From Bacteroidota bacterium (GTDB taxonomy: Bacteria; Bacteroidota; Ignavibacteria; Ignavibacteriales; Ignavibacteriaceae): 52,766 bases of DNA. The notes beneath the pieces were generated by a model. It was not told the DNA's origin. It worked only from the letters and a program-made list of their open reading frames with translations, and ran no database searches. The position numbers and the translations under genes are program-made. The DNA is taken from positions 1 through 52,766 of the forward strand of contig JAKAJV010000140.1 of the NCBI GenBank assembly GCA_021813585.1. Direction: 5' to 3'. Below, piece by piece: positions 8,688 through 17,209 of this stretch (position 1 is its first letter; each line of letters opens with the position of its first letter).

Positions 8688-9740
8688 ATGATTAAAGAAG
8701 AATTAAACGACAGAGAGAAAAATATACTCAGGTATGTTATCCAGCAGTTTATTTTAACTGCAACGCCGGTGGGCTCAAGATATATTACCAAGAAATATAA
8801 TGTGGGTCTATCGCCGGCAAGCGTGCGTAATATTATGTCCGATCTGGAAGAATCCGGCTTTATAGATCACCCCCACACATCTGCCGGAAGAGTTCCTACA
8901 GACAAGGGATACCGCTTCTATGTAGATTCGCTGATGGATATACAGAAAATCAATAACTCGGAAAAAGGATTTATAAACAAGAGTCTTGAGCCGAACATTA
9001 ACGAAACCGACGAGATGCTTAGAATTACTTCGATATTGTTAAGCAGTATAACCAACCAGTTGGCCTGCGTGCTGTATCCCAAGCTAGATACCGGTATACT
9101 GGAAAAATTACAGATTGTAAATTTATCTTCCACAAAAATCCTTATAATTATTACTATAAGATCTGGACTGGTTAAGACTATTACCTTGGAGCTTACATCG
9201 GACATCAAAATATCCCAGATTGAATCCGTCCAGCGGCTGCTGAACGAGAGGCTTTCCGGGCTTACATTTGCCGAGATAAGGTCTTCCTTTGTGGAAAGAT
9301 TTAAAGACGTTAAGTTGGAACACAAGCCGGTCATAAGGCTGTTTGTAGATTCTCTGGATAAAATTTTTAAGAATATAAAACAGACCGACAAAGTATTTAT
9401 AGCAGGGACAAAGAATATTATTAAACAACCTGAGTTTGAAGACCCCCAAAGGTTCCAGAGCGTAATTGAACTGATAGAAGATAGGGATATCATAATCCAT
9501 ATACTTGAGAAGTACGGCGACGCCGCATCAGATCAAGTGTATATATCTATTGGTAAGGAAAATGAAATTGAAGAACTGAAAGAATACAGTTTCATCAGCA
9601 AGGACTATATGCTGGGCGACGTTTCCGGAACTCTGGGTATTATCGGGCCTAAGAGGATGGAATATTCCAAGGTTGTAGCTATTGTAGATTATATTGCGAA
9701 AATGCTCACGGAAGTTGTAACTTATTCAACAGTAAAATAA
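8688..9740 (+). CDS. hrcA: heat-inducible transcription repressor HrcA
   Basis: A 350-residue HrcA, of normal length. The N-terminal winged helix (LNDREKNILRYVIQQFI, PVGSRYITKKY, LSPASVRNIMSDLE, HTSAGRVPTDKGYRFYV) is diagnostic; the C-terminal GAF-like dimer domain follows. HrcA represses chaperone genes by binding the CIRCE inverted repeat, with GroEL as co-regulator. It heads a plus-strand operon with grpE (15 bases later) and dnaJ. I looked for CIRCE (TTAGCACTC-N9-GAGTGCTAA) upstream and did not see it, so this operon may not be auto-repressed through a canonical site. Confidence 0.97.
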   Translation: MIKEELNDREKNILRYVIQQFILTATPVGSRYITKKYNVGLSPASVRNIMSDLEESGFIDHPHTSAGRVPTDKGYRFYVDSLMDIQKINNSEKGFINKSLEPNINETDEMLRITSILLSSITNQLACVLYPKLDTGILEKLQIVNLSSTKILIIITIRSGLVKTITLELTSDIKISQIESVQRLLNERLSGLTFAEIRSSFVERFKDVKLEHKPVIRLFVDSLDKIFKNIKQTDKVFIAGTKNIIKQPEFEDPQRFQSVIELIEDRDIIIHILEKYGDAASDQVYISIGKENEIEELKEYSFISKDYMLGDVSGTLGIIGPKRMEYSKVVAIVDYIAKMLTEVVTYSTVK

Positions 9741-9755
9741 AGGAGGCCAAACTGA

Positions 9756-10448
9756 ATGAAAAAAGATAAGAATGATGTAAAGAACCAGGATAACAATTCC
9801 AACAAAATAAAAATTGAGAGAAGCGAAGATATGCATGCCGAAATGAACGACGCTGAAATTTCAAAAGAAGATTCGAATGAGCAAGCCGGCAGCGGTATTA
9901 CGGCAAAAATTGAAAAAGAACTTGAAGAGGCTAAAATAAGAATCGAACAATTGGAAAAAGAAAGTGCGGATTATAAGGATAAGCTCCTTAGAAAGGCGGC
10001 TGAATTTGAAAATTACAAGAGGCGCTCCGAGAACGATCAACTGAATTTGCTGAAGTATGCGGCCGAAAATTTTATTGTTAAACTGCTGCCTACTCTGGAC
10101 GATTTTGAAAGGTCACTTCAGCATATGGAAAACGCAAAGGATATCGATTCAATTAAACAGGGTATACGACTTGTGTATGATAAATTACTGAAAATACTAA
10201 ACGACCAGGGCGTCTCCAAAATCGACTCTGTAGGAAAACCGTTTGATGTTCATTACCACGAGGCAATGATGCAAAGAAAGGCCGAAGGCACTAAGCCGCA
10301 CATTGTGCTGGATGAAATTGAAAAAGGCTATATGTACAAAGACAGAGTTATAAGACACGCAAAAGTAATTGTAAGCTCAGACGACGGAGATGAAAACTTT
10401 GAGTCTTCACAAAGCAATACTGAAAATACCAACAACGAGGATCAATAG
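9756..10448 (+). CDS. grpE: nucleotide exchange factor GrpE
   Basis: A 230-residue GrpE, the ADP release factor for DnaK in the cytoplasm. The charged N-terminal 45 residues are low complexity. Then comes the long coiled coil ([18 protein letters not shown]) and the core signature [36 protein letters not shown] and [19 protein letters not shown]. The C-terminal tail is acidic and Asn-rich. A strong AAGGAGG precedes the ATG. It sits between hrcA and dnaJ, with 5 bases to dnaJ. Confidence 0.97.
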   Translation: MKKDKNDVKNQDNNSNKIKIERSEDMHAEMNDAEISKEDSNEQAGSGITAKIEKELEEAKIRIEQLEKESADYKDKLLRKAAEFENYKRRSENDQLNLLKYAAENFIVKLLPTLDDFERSLQHMENAKDIDSIKQGIRLVYDKLLKILNDQGVSKIDSVGKPFDVHYHEAMMQRKAEGTKPHIVLDEIEKGYMYKDRVIRHAKVIVSSDDGDENFESSQSNTENTNNEDQ

Positions 10449-10453
10449 AGTAT

Positions 10454-11602
10454 ATGGCCAAGCGGGATTATTATGAAGTTCTTGGGTTAGAAAGAAATGC
10501 TTCCAAGGATGACCTTAAAAAAGCATACAGAAAAATGGCGATGCAATACCACCCGGACAGAAATCCGGATGATAAAGGCGCCGAAGAAAAATTTAAAGAA
10601 GCTGCCGAAGCTTACGATGTATTAAGCAACGATGAGAAGCGCGCAAACTACGACCGGTTTGGACATGAAGGACTTAGGAACTCAGCCTACGGTTCCTCCG
10701 GCTTTAGCGATATTAACGACATATTTTCTCATTTTTCGGATATCTTCGGCGGGTCTTCAATTTTTGATGATTTCTTCGGCGGAGGCCAAAGGCAAAGAGG
10801 CAGAAGAAGAACCTCGGGTATACCCGGCTCGGATTTGAAAATCAATTTAAAATTAACTCTTGAAGAAATTGCCCAGGGCGTTCAGAAAAAATTAAAAATA
10901 AAAAAGCAAGTTAAATGCACCCAGTGCAACGGGTCGGGTGCCGAGTCCGGGACTTCTACTAAAACTTGTCCCGTCTGCCACGGCTCGGGCGAAGTAAAGA
11001 CTGTTTCCCGCTCCGTGTTCGGGCAGTTTGTTAATATAGCAACCTGCAGTAATTGCAACGGCGAAGGAAACGTTATTGATACACCTTGTAAAAAATGCAT
11101 GGGAGACGGTAGAGTAAACGAGGAAGTAAATGTATCCGTAAACGTTCCGGCAGGCGTGCACGAAGGCAGTTATATGACGCTGCGCGGCGAAGGGAATTCC
11201 GGCAAACGGGGCGGGCAAGCAGGAGACATTATCGTCGTTTTCCAGGAAATACCACACGAATATTTTACACGCGAAGAAGACGATATAATTTACGACCTGT
11301 TCATCAGTTTTCCGAAAGCTGTTCTAGGTGCAGAAGTTGAAGTGCCTACGCTAAACGGCAAGGCAATCCTAAAAATCGATCCCGGCACTCAGCCCGGCAA
11401 GATGCTTAAGATGAGAGACAAGGGCATTAAGCACCTTAACCAGTCAGGACACGGAGATCAGCTTGTAAGGGTAAATATCGAAATACCGAAAAAGATTTCC
11501 GCAAAGGAAAAAGATATTCTTAAGGAGCTTTCTGAAATGCCGGGCTTTAAGAAATCCCAGGATTCAGACGATAAAAATTTCTTTAAGAGATTTTCTTTTT
11601 AA
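10454..11602 (+). CDS. dnaJ: molecular chaperone DnaJ
   Basis: A 382-residue type I DnaJ, co-chaperone that delivers unfolded proteins to DnaK and stimulates its ATPase. The J domain is at 5-67 ([27 protein letters not shown] in QYHPDRN). A Gly/Phe-rich linker follows ([17 protein letters not shown]). Four zinc-binding CxxCxGxG repeats are present ([32 protein letters not shown]), then the substrate-binding C-terminal domains (GDLIV-type [22 protein letters not shown]). It is the last gene of hrcA-grpE-dnaJ. dnaK is not in the window. Confidence 0.97.
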   Translation: MAKRDYYEVLGLERNASKDDLKKAYRKMAMQYHPDRNPDDKGAEEKFKEAAEAYDVLSNDEKRANYDRFGHEGLRNSAYGSSGFSDINDIFSHFSDIFGGSSIFDDFFGGGQRQRGRRRTSGIPGSDLKINLKLTLEEIAQGVQKKLKIKKQVKCTQCNGSGAESGTSTKTCPVCHGSGEVKTVSRSVFGQFVNIATCSNCNGEGNVIDTPCKKCMGDGRVNEEVNVSVNVPAGVHEGSYMTLRGEGNSGKRGGQAGDIIVVFQEIPHEYFTREEDDIIYDLFISFPKAVLGAEVEVPTLNGKAILKIDPGTQPGKMLKMRDKGIKHLNQSGHGDQLVRVNIEIPKKISAKEKDILKELSEMPGFKKSQDSDDKNFFKRFSF

Positions 11603-11686
11603 TTTCTTAATTAAATAATCCTTTACTGCAAATAACCGGATGAATAAACAGAACTAATTTCGGCGGCTAATTTGCCGGGGTGGAAT

Positions 11687-12214
11687 ATGTTCAAAAAAAT
11701 TTCCGAAAAGACCGGGTTCACTCAAACTGAAGTTAAGGTTATTCTTTTTTTAATTGTTGTACTTATAATCGGCTTCGGTTACAAAACACTTCATAGGACA
11801 AACGAGCAATCCGTTAACAGAAGTTTTAGCTATGAAAACGAGGACAGCGCTTTTATCAATTCGGGGAAGGGGGAAGAAGCTTCTCCAAAGGATGCAGAAA
11901 TAAAAAGCAGTTCTGCCGATGAGAAGCGAGAAGTACTTGAACTTGACAACGAAAATACTTTCCTTAAAAAACCGGGAACGCTGCCGGAAGAAAAAAGCAT
12001 CAACTTAAACAAAGCAAGCATCGAGGAGTTATTAAGGCTACCCGGCATTGGGAAGAAAACTGCCGAAAGAATTATCGGGAGGAGAAATGAAATCGGCAGG
12101 TTTACCAGACTGGAACAGCTGCTTCAGGTAAAGGGAATCGGCAGTTCAAAATTTAATAAATTAAAGAAGTACGTCTTTATCGAAGGAGCAGATTCTAAAG
12201 GTTCCGTAAAATAA
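11687..12214 (+). CDS. ComEA-like helix-hairpin-helix protein, membrane-anchored
   Basis: About 175 residues from ATG 11687, chosen because GGGGTGG sits just upstream. A TTG further up (11672) would add five residues and lacks a ribosome site. One membrane helix near the N-terminus (VILFLIVVLIIGFGY) is followed by a Glu/Ser-rich spacer of about 70 residues. The C-terminal pair of helix-hairpin-helix motifs is INLNKASIEELLRLPGIG and FTRLEQLLQVKGIG. This layout matches ComEA-type DNA-binding proteins for DNA uptake, or a general membrane-tethered DNA binder. No other competence gene is adjacent, so the role in uptake is inferred. Confidence 0.85.
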   Translation: MFKKISEKTGFTQTEVKVILFLIVVLIIGFGYKTLHRTNEQSVNRSFSYENEDSAFINSGKGEEASPKDAEIKSSSADEKREVLELDNENTFLKKPGTLPEEKSINLNKASIEELLRLPGIGKKTAERIIGRRNEIGRFTRLEQLLQVKGIGSSKFNKLKKYVFIEGADSKGSVK

Positions 12215-12358
12215 TTTTTAATGCACACTCATTGATTTATGTTCTCAAAAACTATTATGTTGCAGAGTAAAAAATCAATCTAAGTTCTGCGCAGCCGGTA
12301 TGCACGCTGTAATTTATGCCGAACTAAAAATTAAATCTTAGGAGAGATAAAATAACTA

Positions 12359-13285
12359 ATGGCCGGATTTGAAAATCATGCGGGGTTCACAATATCAAGC
12401 TCAAAGCTTCAGCTTGTAGAGGTAATATATAAAAACGGCCAGTTCATGCTTGGCAATATTGATGAGGCGTACTTTAGCGAGCCGGTAAATTTGGAAACAG
12501 ATAAAGAGACAAAAATTATCTCGCTCTTACAGGGCGCCTTTAACGAACTGGTAATCAAAAATCCTTTGAAGAGCTCATACGCTTCATTCACTCTCCCATT
12601 CGAGTTATTTTACATGATGCAGGTGCCTTATGACAACACGCTGCTTCACCAGGACCTTGTTGAAGAATTCAGATGGGAGCTCTCTGTACTTTACCCGTTT
12701 GCCCCTCATAAAGATTTCACAATCCAGTATATCGAGGTTGAAAAGAATAATCTTATTGATTTCAATTCCGCTATTGTAATTGCTCTTGCCAGAAAATATT
12801 TGCAATTGACATTAAATTTTTGCGCCGGTAATAATTTAAAGCTTAAGTTCGTAGACAACATCCACCTGGCTTCCGAACGGGCGCTTTCAATTAGTTACCC
12901 GATGACCAACAGGGGGATTATACTAAGCGTCTACTTCAATAATAAATTCCTTTCGCTCATCTTCTCTGTTGACGGCAAGCCGGTCAGATTAAAAGTAATT
13001 CCGCTTAACGACGCCGGAGAAATTCCCGCTCTGCTTTTAGCAGAGACGTCGACGAATCCTTCATTTAAAATAAGCCGCGGCTCAATAAATGCTGCCTTTA
13101 TTACGGGTGATGAAATATCGGATACGATTATTCAGACGTTAAAGAACGCACTTGGCATTGAGTTTATTTACTTCAATCCCTTCGATAAAATAAAACCCGA
13201 GCCGGCGCTGTACGACAACAAATATTTTTCAGAGAAATTCAATTCTTTCTCCCCTGCTGCCGGTATAGCATACAGGCTTGCTTAG
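12359..13285 (+). CDS. PilM-like (actin-fold) protein, function unknown
   Basis: A 308-residue cytoplasmic protein without signal or membrane segment. Its layout resembles PilM/SHS2-FtsA-like ATPases of type IV pilus and type II secretion platforms. The N-terminus FTISSSKLQLVEV resembles the phosphate-1 strand. The part around WELSVLYPFAPHKDFTIQYIEV resembles the PilM 'E..Yip' segment, and IVIALARKYLQLTLNFC followed by LKFVDNIHLASERAL resembles its second subdomain. The nucleotide motifs are degenerate, so ATP binding is doubtful. PilN/PilO-type genes do not follow; instead an inserted IVP element begins 43 bases after the stop. Similarity is by pattern only, hence moderate confidence. Confidence 0.55.
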   Translation: MAGFENHAGFTISSSKLQLVEVIYKNGQFMLGNIDEAYFSEPVNLETDKETKIISLLQGAFNELVIKNPLKSSYASFTLPFELFYMMQVPYDNTLLHQDLVEEFRWELSVLYPFAPHKDFTIQYIEVEKNNLIDFNSAIVIALARKYLQLTLNFCAGNNLKLKFVDNIHLASERALSISYPMTNRGIILSVYFNNKFLSLIFSVDGKPVRLKVIPLNDAGEIPALLLAETSTNPSFKISRGSINAAFITGDEISDTIIQTLKNALGIEFIYFNPFDKIKPEPALYDNKYFSEKFNSFSPAAGIAYRLA

Positions 13286-13327
13286 GTACGTTTTATTCAT
13301 TTTTAAAATCTTTCATAAGATGGGAGT

Positions 13328-13800
13328 GAATCAGAGATCAGAGGTCAGAAGTCAGAGGCCAGCGGAAAGACAAAAAAGGAGTGATAAAATGCAAATAAAT
13401 TCAGCTAAAGATTTAGATGTGTACAAGAAAGCGTATTGGTTAGCCATGCAAATTTTTGAATTGAGTAAATTGTTCCCCAATGAAGAACGTTATGCATTAA
13501 CAGATCAAATAAGACGTTCATCCCGATCTGTTTGCTTAAATCTTCGTGAAGCATGGGCAAAAAGAAGATACGAAGCACATTTTATAAGTAAATTAACCGA
13601 TTGCGATGGCGAAAATAATGAAACAGATTCTTAGCTAGATTTTGCTAAAGACTGCGGGTATTTAAGTATAGATGATTATAATAGATTGGTTTCAAGGAAT
13701 CGTGAAATAGGAAAGATGCTTGGTTCAATAATGAACAACCCGGAATCATTCCTAATCAAAAATTCTGAACTTTGAGATCTGATCTCTGGCTTCTGATTTC
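13328..13800 (+). mobile_element. IVP (four-helix-bundle/S23) element with imperfect terminal inverted repeats
   Basis: A four-helix-bundle gene lies between two mirrored sequences built from TCAGA-type units. The left arm is 13328-13362 (contains TCAGAGATCAGAGGTCAGA). The right arm is 13774-13800, whose reverse complement contains ATCAGAAGCCAGAGATCAGA. In my alignment 18 of 24 bases pair. Such arms could fold into one long stem with the gene as the loop, as in 23S rRNA intervening sequences. The element fills the gap between the PilM-like gene and rsmD. Confidence 0.6.
13389..13775 (+). pseudogene. four-helix-bundle protein (23S rRNA intervening-sequence/S23 family), nonsense mutation
   Basis: The ATG at 13389 follows AAGGAG. 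The reading begins KDLDVYKKAYWLAMQIFELSKLFP and contains QIRRSSRSVCLNLREAW, the hallmark of the IVP/S23 four-helix-bundle family, which is related to Avd of diversity-generating retroelements. At 13632-13634 the codon is TAG where the family commonly has Trp before LDFAKDCGYL. The frame then continues unbroken (LDFAKDCGYLS, EIGKMLGSIM) to TGA at 13773-13775. A single TGG to TAG change explains it. The truncated form would be about 81 residues and lose the last helices. The function of the intact family is not established. Confidence 0.8.
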
Positions 13801-13827
13801 TTATAATAATATTTCGGCACTTCAATA

Positions 13828-14379
13828 ATGAGAATGAGGATAATATCCGGTGAGTTTAAAGGAAGGCTAATAAACGTTCCCAAATCGGATTTAATTAGGC
13901 CTACCACCGACAGAGTAAGGGAAACACTTTTTAATCTATTAAACAACCAAATAGATTTTGACGGAATTAAAGTGCTAGATGTTTATGCGGGTTCGGGATC
14001 GCTTGGATTGGAATGCATAAGCAGAGGTGCCGCTTCGGTGGATTTTGTCGAGAAGAATTTTGTCATTCAAAAAAATCTTCAGGCAAATATAAACTCATTA
14101 GGTGTGGAAGAAAGATGCACAATATATAAGATGGAAGCAATAAGGTTTTCTTCATTAAAGAGTAACAATACTTACGATTTAATACTTGCAGATCCGCCTT
14201 TCTTTAAAGACGATGTTTATTCCGTCGTTAAAAATCTTCTAACAAATAATTATTTAACAAAACAAGGCTTTATAATTATTGAGCGATCCAAGCAGACAAA
14301 GGAAAAGGACATGGAGAATTTTGCTGTTCAGCCGTTTAAGGTTATCGGGGATACGTGTCTTTACAGAATAAAAAATTAG
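13828..14379 (+). CDS. rsmD: 16S rRNA (guanine(966)-N(2))-methyltransferase
   Basis: A 183-residue Rossmann-fold methyltransferase, of normal length for RsmD, which methylates G966 of 16S rRNA using SAM. Diagnostic parts are RIISGEFKGRLINVP at the start, RPTTDRVRETLFNLL, the SAM loop DVYAGSGSLGLECISRGA and the catalytic DPPF in LILADPPF. ATG 13828 and the in-frame ATG 13834 are both possible; the shorter form is the more usual N-terminus. In many genomes rsmD neighbours coaD, but here coaD is 29 kb away. Confidence 0.95.
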   Translation: MRMRIISGEFKGRLINVPKSDLIRPTTDRVRETLFNLLNNQIDFDGIKVLDVYAGSGSLGLECISRGAASVDFVEKNFVIQKNLQANINSLGVEERCTIYKMEAIRFSSLKSNNTYDLILADPPFFKDDVYSVVKNLLTNNYLTKQGFIIIERSKQTKEKDMENFAVQPFKVIGDTCLYRIKN

Positions 14380-14534
14380 TTTAACTAGATATATATTTGT
14401 ACTTGATACTAAATTATTATTGCATAAATTTATAATTAACTTTTAGTAATAAAATTATAGGGATCATAAAAAAACGGCTGGGTTCTTAAATCTTCATTTT
14501 AGAGGTTTGCCAAAAGTATAAAGGGAAATTAATA

Positions 14535-15842
14535 ATGTTAAAACTAATTTTTTATTCTGCCATGGCTATTCTTTTTAGCGGACATACTGCAGCCCAATAT
14601 TATAACCAACAAAAATTGTATCATGCAAATCAAAATAATTTAAGTATTAGATTTCATGAGTACAGTCAAAATGAACTTTTATCTCTTGAAAATTTAATTA
14701 CTAAAAATGTAAATAGCGATGTAAAGATGGACAGTCTAATTACAACCTCTATTACCGGAGATGGTATGAAAGTTTTATTCGAATATGATCAAAAGAGTAA
14801 ATTATCCTCATGGCTAATTCAATTTAATACGAACAATGAATGGGAAAATAGTTCTATGACTTCTAATTCTTATGACAAAAACGGAAAATTAGTTACGAAA
14901 CTGTATTTAGACTGGGGTGGGAGTTCGTGGGACAGTACAAGCCGGATTATTTATAAGTATGATGAACAAGACAATCTAATTCAGGATGTATTCCAGTCAT
15001 ATTCCGGCAATGATTGGATAGATTTGTCGCGAACGATTTATAAATCCTATAATTCCTCAGGAAATGCAGATACTGTAATTGATGAAACCTGGCATAATAA
15101 TCTTTGGGAGGAAAAAGAACTGATAAACTTTTTCTATTCTGTTCAAAATAGAAAAGACTCGATTATTTTTTATATATGGAACGGTTCCGCATGGCAGAAT
15201 GATTTTAAAACGATATTTTATTATAACGGAACTCAAACCGGTCTCGATTCAATCGTCTCAAAATTCTGGGGCGGTGAGTGGCTTAACAATTTTAAACAAA
15301 TTATCTTCAATGATTCAAACAATAATGAAACTGAGCAAATAGATCAAACCGCTAACGGCATCTGGTGGGAGAATTCGGTAAGACGTTTTTTTACATACAA
15401 TGAAGCTAATTTAATAACATATGCTAATTGCGATATATGGAGCGCAAACGGCTGGACTAAAGGCGACGGAAATTTTACAATAACTAATCCGAATGGATTT
15501 ATAGCTGGATTTATTACTAATAATATAAAAATTTATTATTCTAATATTAGCGGAGTTAATAATAAGATTCGGGTAGTAAATGATTTTTCTTTATCTCAAA
15601 ATTATCCGAATCCTTTCAACCCTTCAACAACTATAAATTATTTTATCCCTAAAGCCAGCTTTGTTTCAATTAAAGTCTATGACATTTTAGGAAAAGAAGT
15701 TGCCGAATTAGTAAATGAAGAAAGATCGGCAGGCAGCCATAGAGTACAATTTAATGCAAATGGACTGGCAAGCGGTGTTTATATTTACAGCATTAAATCC
15801 GGAGTGTACTCAAAATCCAGATTAATGATTCTGGAAAAATAA
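14535..15842 (+). CDS. secreted repeat protein with T9SS C-terminal sorting domain
   Basis: A 435-residue protein: signal peptide 1-21 (ending HTAAQ), a body of about six imperfect repeats of roughly 35-40 residues, then the sorting domain (LSQNYPNPFNPST, ending SRLMILEK). Each repeat carries W-x-x-S/N-x-W followed by a tyrosine-rich strand (for example GSSWDSTSRIIYKYDEQDN, NDWIDLSRTIYKSY, SAWQNDFKTIFYY, GEWLNNFKQIIF). This resembles the YD/RHS-like open beta repeats seen in Bacteroidota surface proteins. No catalytic motif is visible. It is probably a surface or secreted structural or adhesion protein. Confidence 0.85.
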   Translation: MLKLIFYSAMAILFSGHTAAQYYNQQKLYHANQNNLSIRFHEYSQNELLSLENLITKNVNSDVKMDSLITTSITGDGMKVLFEYDQKSKLSSWLIQFNTNNEWENSSMTSNSYDKNGKLVTKLYLDWGGSSWDSTSRIIYKYDEQDNLIQDVFQSYSGNDWIDLSRTIYKSYNSSGNADTVIDETWHNNLWEEKELINFFYSVQNRKDSIIFYIWNGSAWQNDFKTIFYYNGTQTGLDSIVSKFWGGEWLNNFKQIIFNDSNNNETEQIDQTANGIWWENSVRRFFTYNEANLITYANCDIWSANGWTKGDGNFTITNPNGFIAGFITNNIKIYYSNISGVNNKIRVVNDFSLSQNYPNPFNPSTTINYFIPKASFVSIKVYDILGKEVAELVNEERSAGSHRVQFNANGLASGVYIYSIKSGVYSKSRLMILEK

Positions 15843-15878
15843 AGTAGTTATAAAATAGCATACCAAAATAAAGTCTTA

Positions 15879-16214
15879 TCAGCTTATGCCCTTTATATAA
15901 GACAATTCCATTTCGTATATTTCGTTTTGGTTGGAAGTGTTTAATGCCATACCGCGAAATTCAACTCTTAAATTTATTACTATAAATTCATCGGACAAAT
16001 TTGTCGGCGCATACTTCTTTCCGTCATCGCAAATAATCACATAGCAATTATATTTTTGCGTCATTGTTCCTTTCCCCGAGTCCTCATGTCTTTCATTTAA
16101 GCCTGTAGTGGCCATATCTTCCCAATCAATACTTTTCAAAAATTCGTTGCAGCTGTTTATTATAACAACTGAAAATATTATACTTATCATGATACCAACT
16201 TTTCTAAAATTCAT
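15879..16214 (-). CDS. small putative lipoprotein
   Basis: About 111 residues if it starts at ATG 16214 (MNFRKVGIMISII), placing a lipoprotein signal with Cys in VVIINSC. The frame stays open to 16307, but that extension (FIFFIWDLNMVADMI) has no plausible ribosome site. The mature part is not recognised. A Tyr/Cys stretch (YNCYVIICDDGKKYAP) and VINLRVEFRG suggest a beta-rich domain. It ends 37 bases from the convergent T9SS gene and lies about 100 bases after another lipoprotein on the same strand. Confidence 0.55.
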   Translation of the reverse strand: MNFRKVGIMISIIFSVVIINSCNEFLKSIDWEDMATTGLNERHEDSGKGTMTQKYNCYVIICDDGKKYAPTNLSDEFIVINLRVEFRGMALNTSNQNEIYEMELSYIKGIS

Positions 16215-16313
16215 AATCATGTCTGCAACCATATTTAAGTCCCAAATAAAAAATATAAAATTGGATATAATATTTTTAATAAATTGAAAATCTAAAAACC
16301 GACGCAAAACTAT

Positions 16314-16730
16314 TTATTTATATATACCTCTCAAATCGCCAATCCCGAAATCTGGATAACTATTTACATTAATACCTGAAGAAGAATAGTAAAGTGTCCA
16401 GAGCGTAGACTGTCCTTTCGACAACGGGACGCCAATCTTTGTAGTGTTACCGCCTATTTTTGTACTGTAGGTAGCATCTGTATAGAATTGCCCTTCAACG
16501 TACCATGGAGAATTTACCTGTGCATTGCCGTTGTTTTTTACGCTGCCTTTTGCGACAAGCCTGTTAGCAGAAACATCCAAATAAGTTGTATCAACTGAAA
16601 AAGAAAGATTTGATATTTGAGTATCCTGTGGAGACCCGACAACAGTATTGCCGGAATTTGTGCCCGTTTCATCACAGCATAACAAAAGCAAAGGAAAAAT
16701 AATGGATATAAAATATTTCGCCGGTTTCAT
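16314..16730 (-). CDS. putative lipoprotein with FxLYD-like beta domain
   Basis: 138 residues, started by ATG after a strong AGGAGG. The signal is ISIIFPLLLLCC with lipobox Cys. The mature protein reads like a small immunoglobulin-like FxLYD domain: VAKGSVKNNGNAQVNSPWYVEGQFYTDA, a typical 'v.G.vkN.g...' strand pair, then PLSKGQSTLWTLYY. Such domains occur on surface lipoproteins and often bind partners or wall material. No partner is identifiable. The two neighbouring small lipoproteins share orientation and may be co-transcribed. Confidence 0.7.
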   Translation of the reverse strand: MKPAKYFISIIFPLLLLCCDETGTNSGNTVVGSPQDTQISNLSFSVDTTYLDVSANRLVAKGSVKNNGNAQVNSPWYVEGQFYTDATYSTKIGGNTTKIGVPLSKGQSTLWTLYYSSSGINVNSYPDFGIGDLRGIYK

Positions 16731-16811
16731 TTCCTACCTCCTATTTTTCTGAAAATCTATTTCACTACTAATGCTTGTACAAACTTATAAAAGCAATCAA
16801 TGGTATGAACC

Positions 16812-16978
16812 TCGGGGCAAGCCCCGAACCCTGTTCCGCCGCAACCTGCCCGCCGCTTTGCTTTGGCAGGCGGGGCGGCCGGGAACCTGCCCGTCCGATA
16901 GGCGGGATACCCAACCTTCCTACCTACCGTAGGCAGGCTCGTCCGCCTTCTCCCGAAAACTTTCGGAGGAAGGCGGAT
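16812..16978. repeat. cluster of GC-rich palindromic repeats
   Basis: Four adjacent hairpins in DNA far richer in GC than its surroundings. TCGGGGC-AA-GCCCCGA is at 16812-16827. CCTGCC..GGCAGG is at 16845-16870. CCTAC-C-GTAGG is at 16923-16933, inside a longer CCTACC..GGCAGG stem. The last is 16942-16978, where TCCGCCTTC pairs perfectly with GAAGGCGGA around CCGAAAACTTTCGG. That hairpin resembles the palindrome inserted into two coding genes at 21900 and 28659. The block lies in the non-coding gap 16731-17209, which otherwise holds only a decayed T9SS tail. Confidence 0.8.
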
Positions 16979-17021
16979 TAAAACTTGGTTGTCAGCATAT
17001 TGAAAAAAGAACGTCGAACTA

Positions 17022-17204
17022 TTATTTATTTAGAATCATTTTCTTTGCCTGCACAAAACCGTTTGATTCCAGCCGGTAAAAGTAAACCCGCTTGCCATCC
17101 CGCTTACATTTCACTTAACATTATGCTCGCCGGCAGATTGAACTTCGTTAACCAGCGTTGCTGCTTCCCTCCCTAAAGCATCATATACCTTCAATGTTTT
17201 TTAA
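17022..17204 (-). pseudogene. decayed T9SS C-terminal sorting-domain fragment
   Basis: Minus-strand translation gives LKVYDALGREAATLVNEVQSAGEHNVK, then a stop where homologous tails in this window have Trp (TGG to TGA). NVSGMASG follows, then a one-base deletion (GGAGTT to GGGTT). After the frame change the standard ending RLESNGFVQAKKMILNK and a stop appear. No body or start codon is attached, so it is a relic of the end of a secreted-protein gene. Confidence 0.8.
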
Positions 17205-17209
17205 TTTCC

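Noticed and set aside
8500-8690. CIRCE element upstream of hrcA
   Set aside because: No TTAGCACTC/GAGTGCTAA pair is present.
16775-17176. Two plus-strand ORFs of about 65 residues
   Set aside because: They read through GC-rich hairpins and the reverse of a decayed sorting domain; composition is explained by the repeats.
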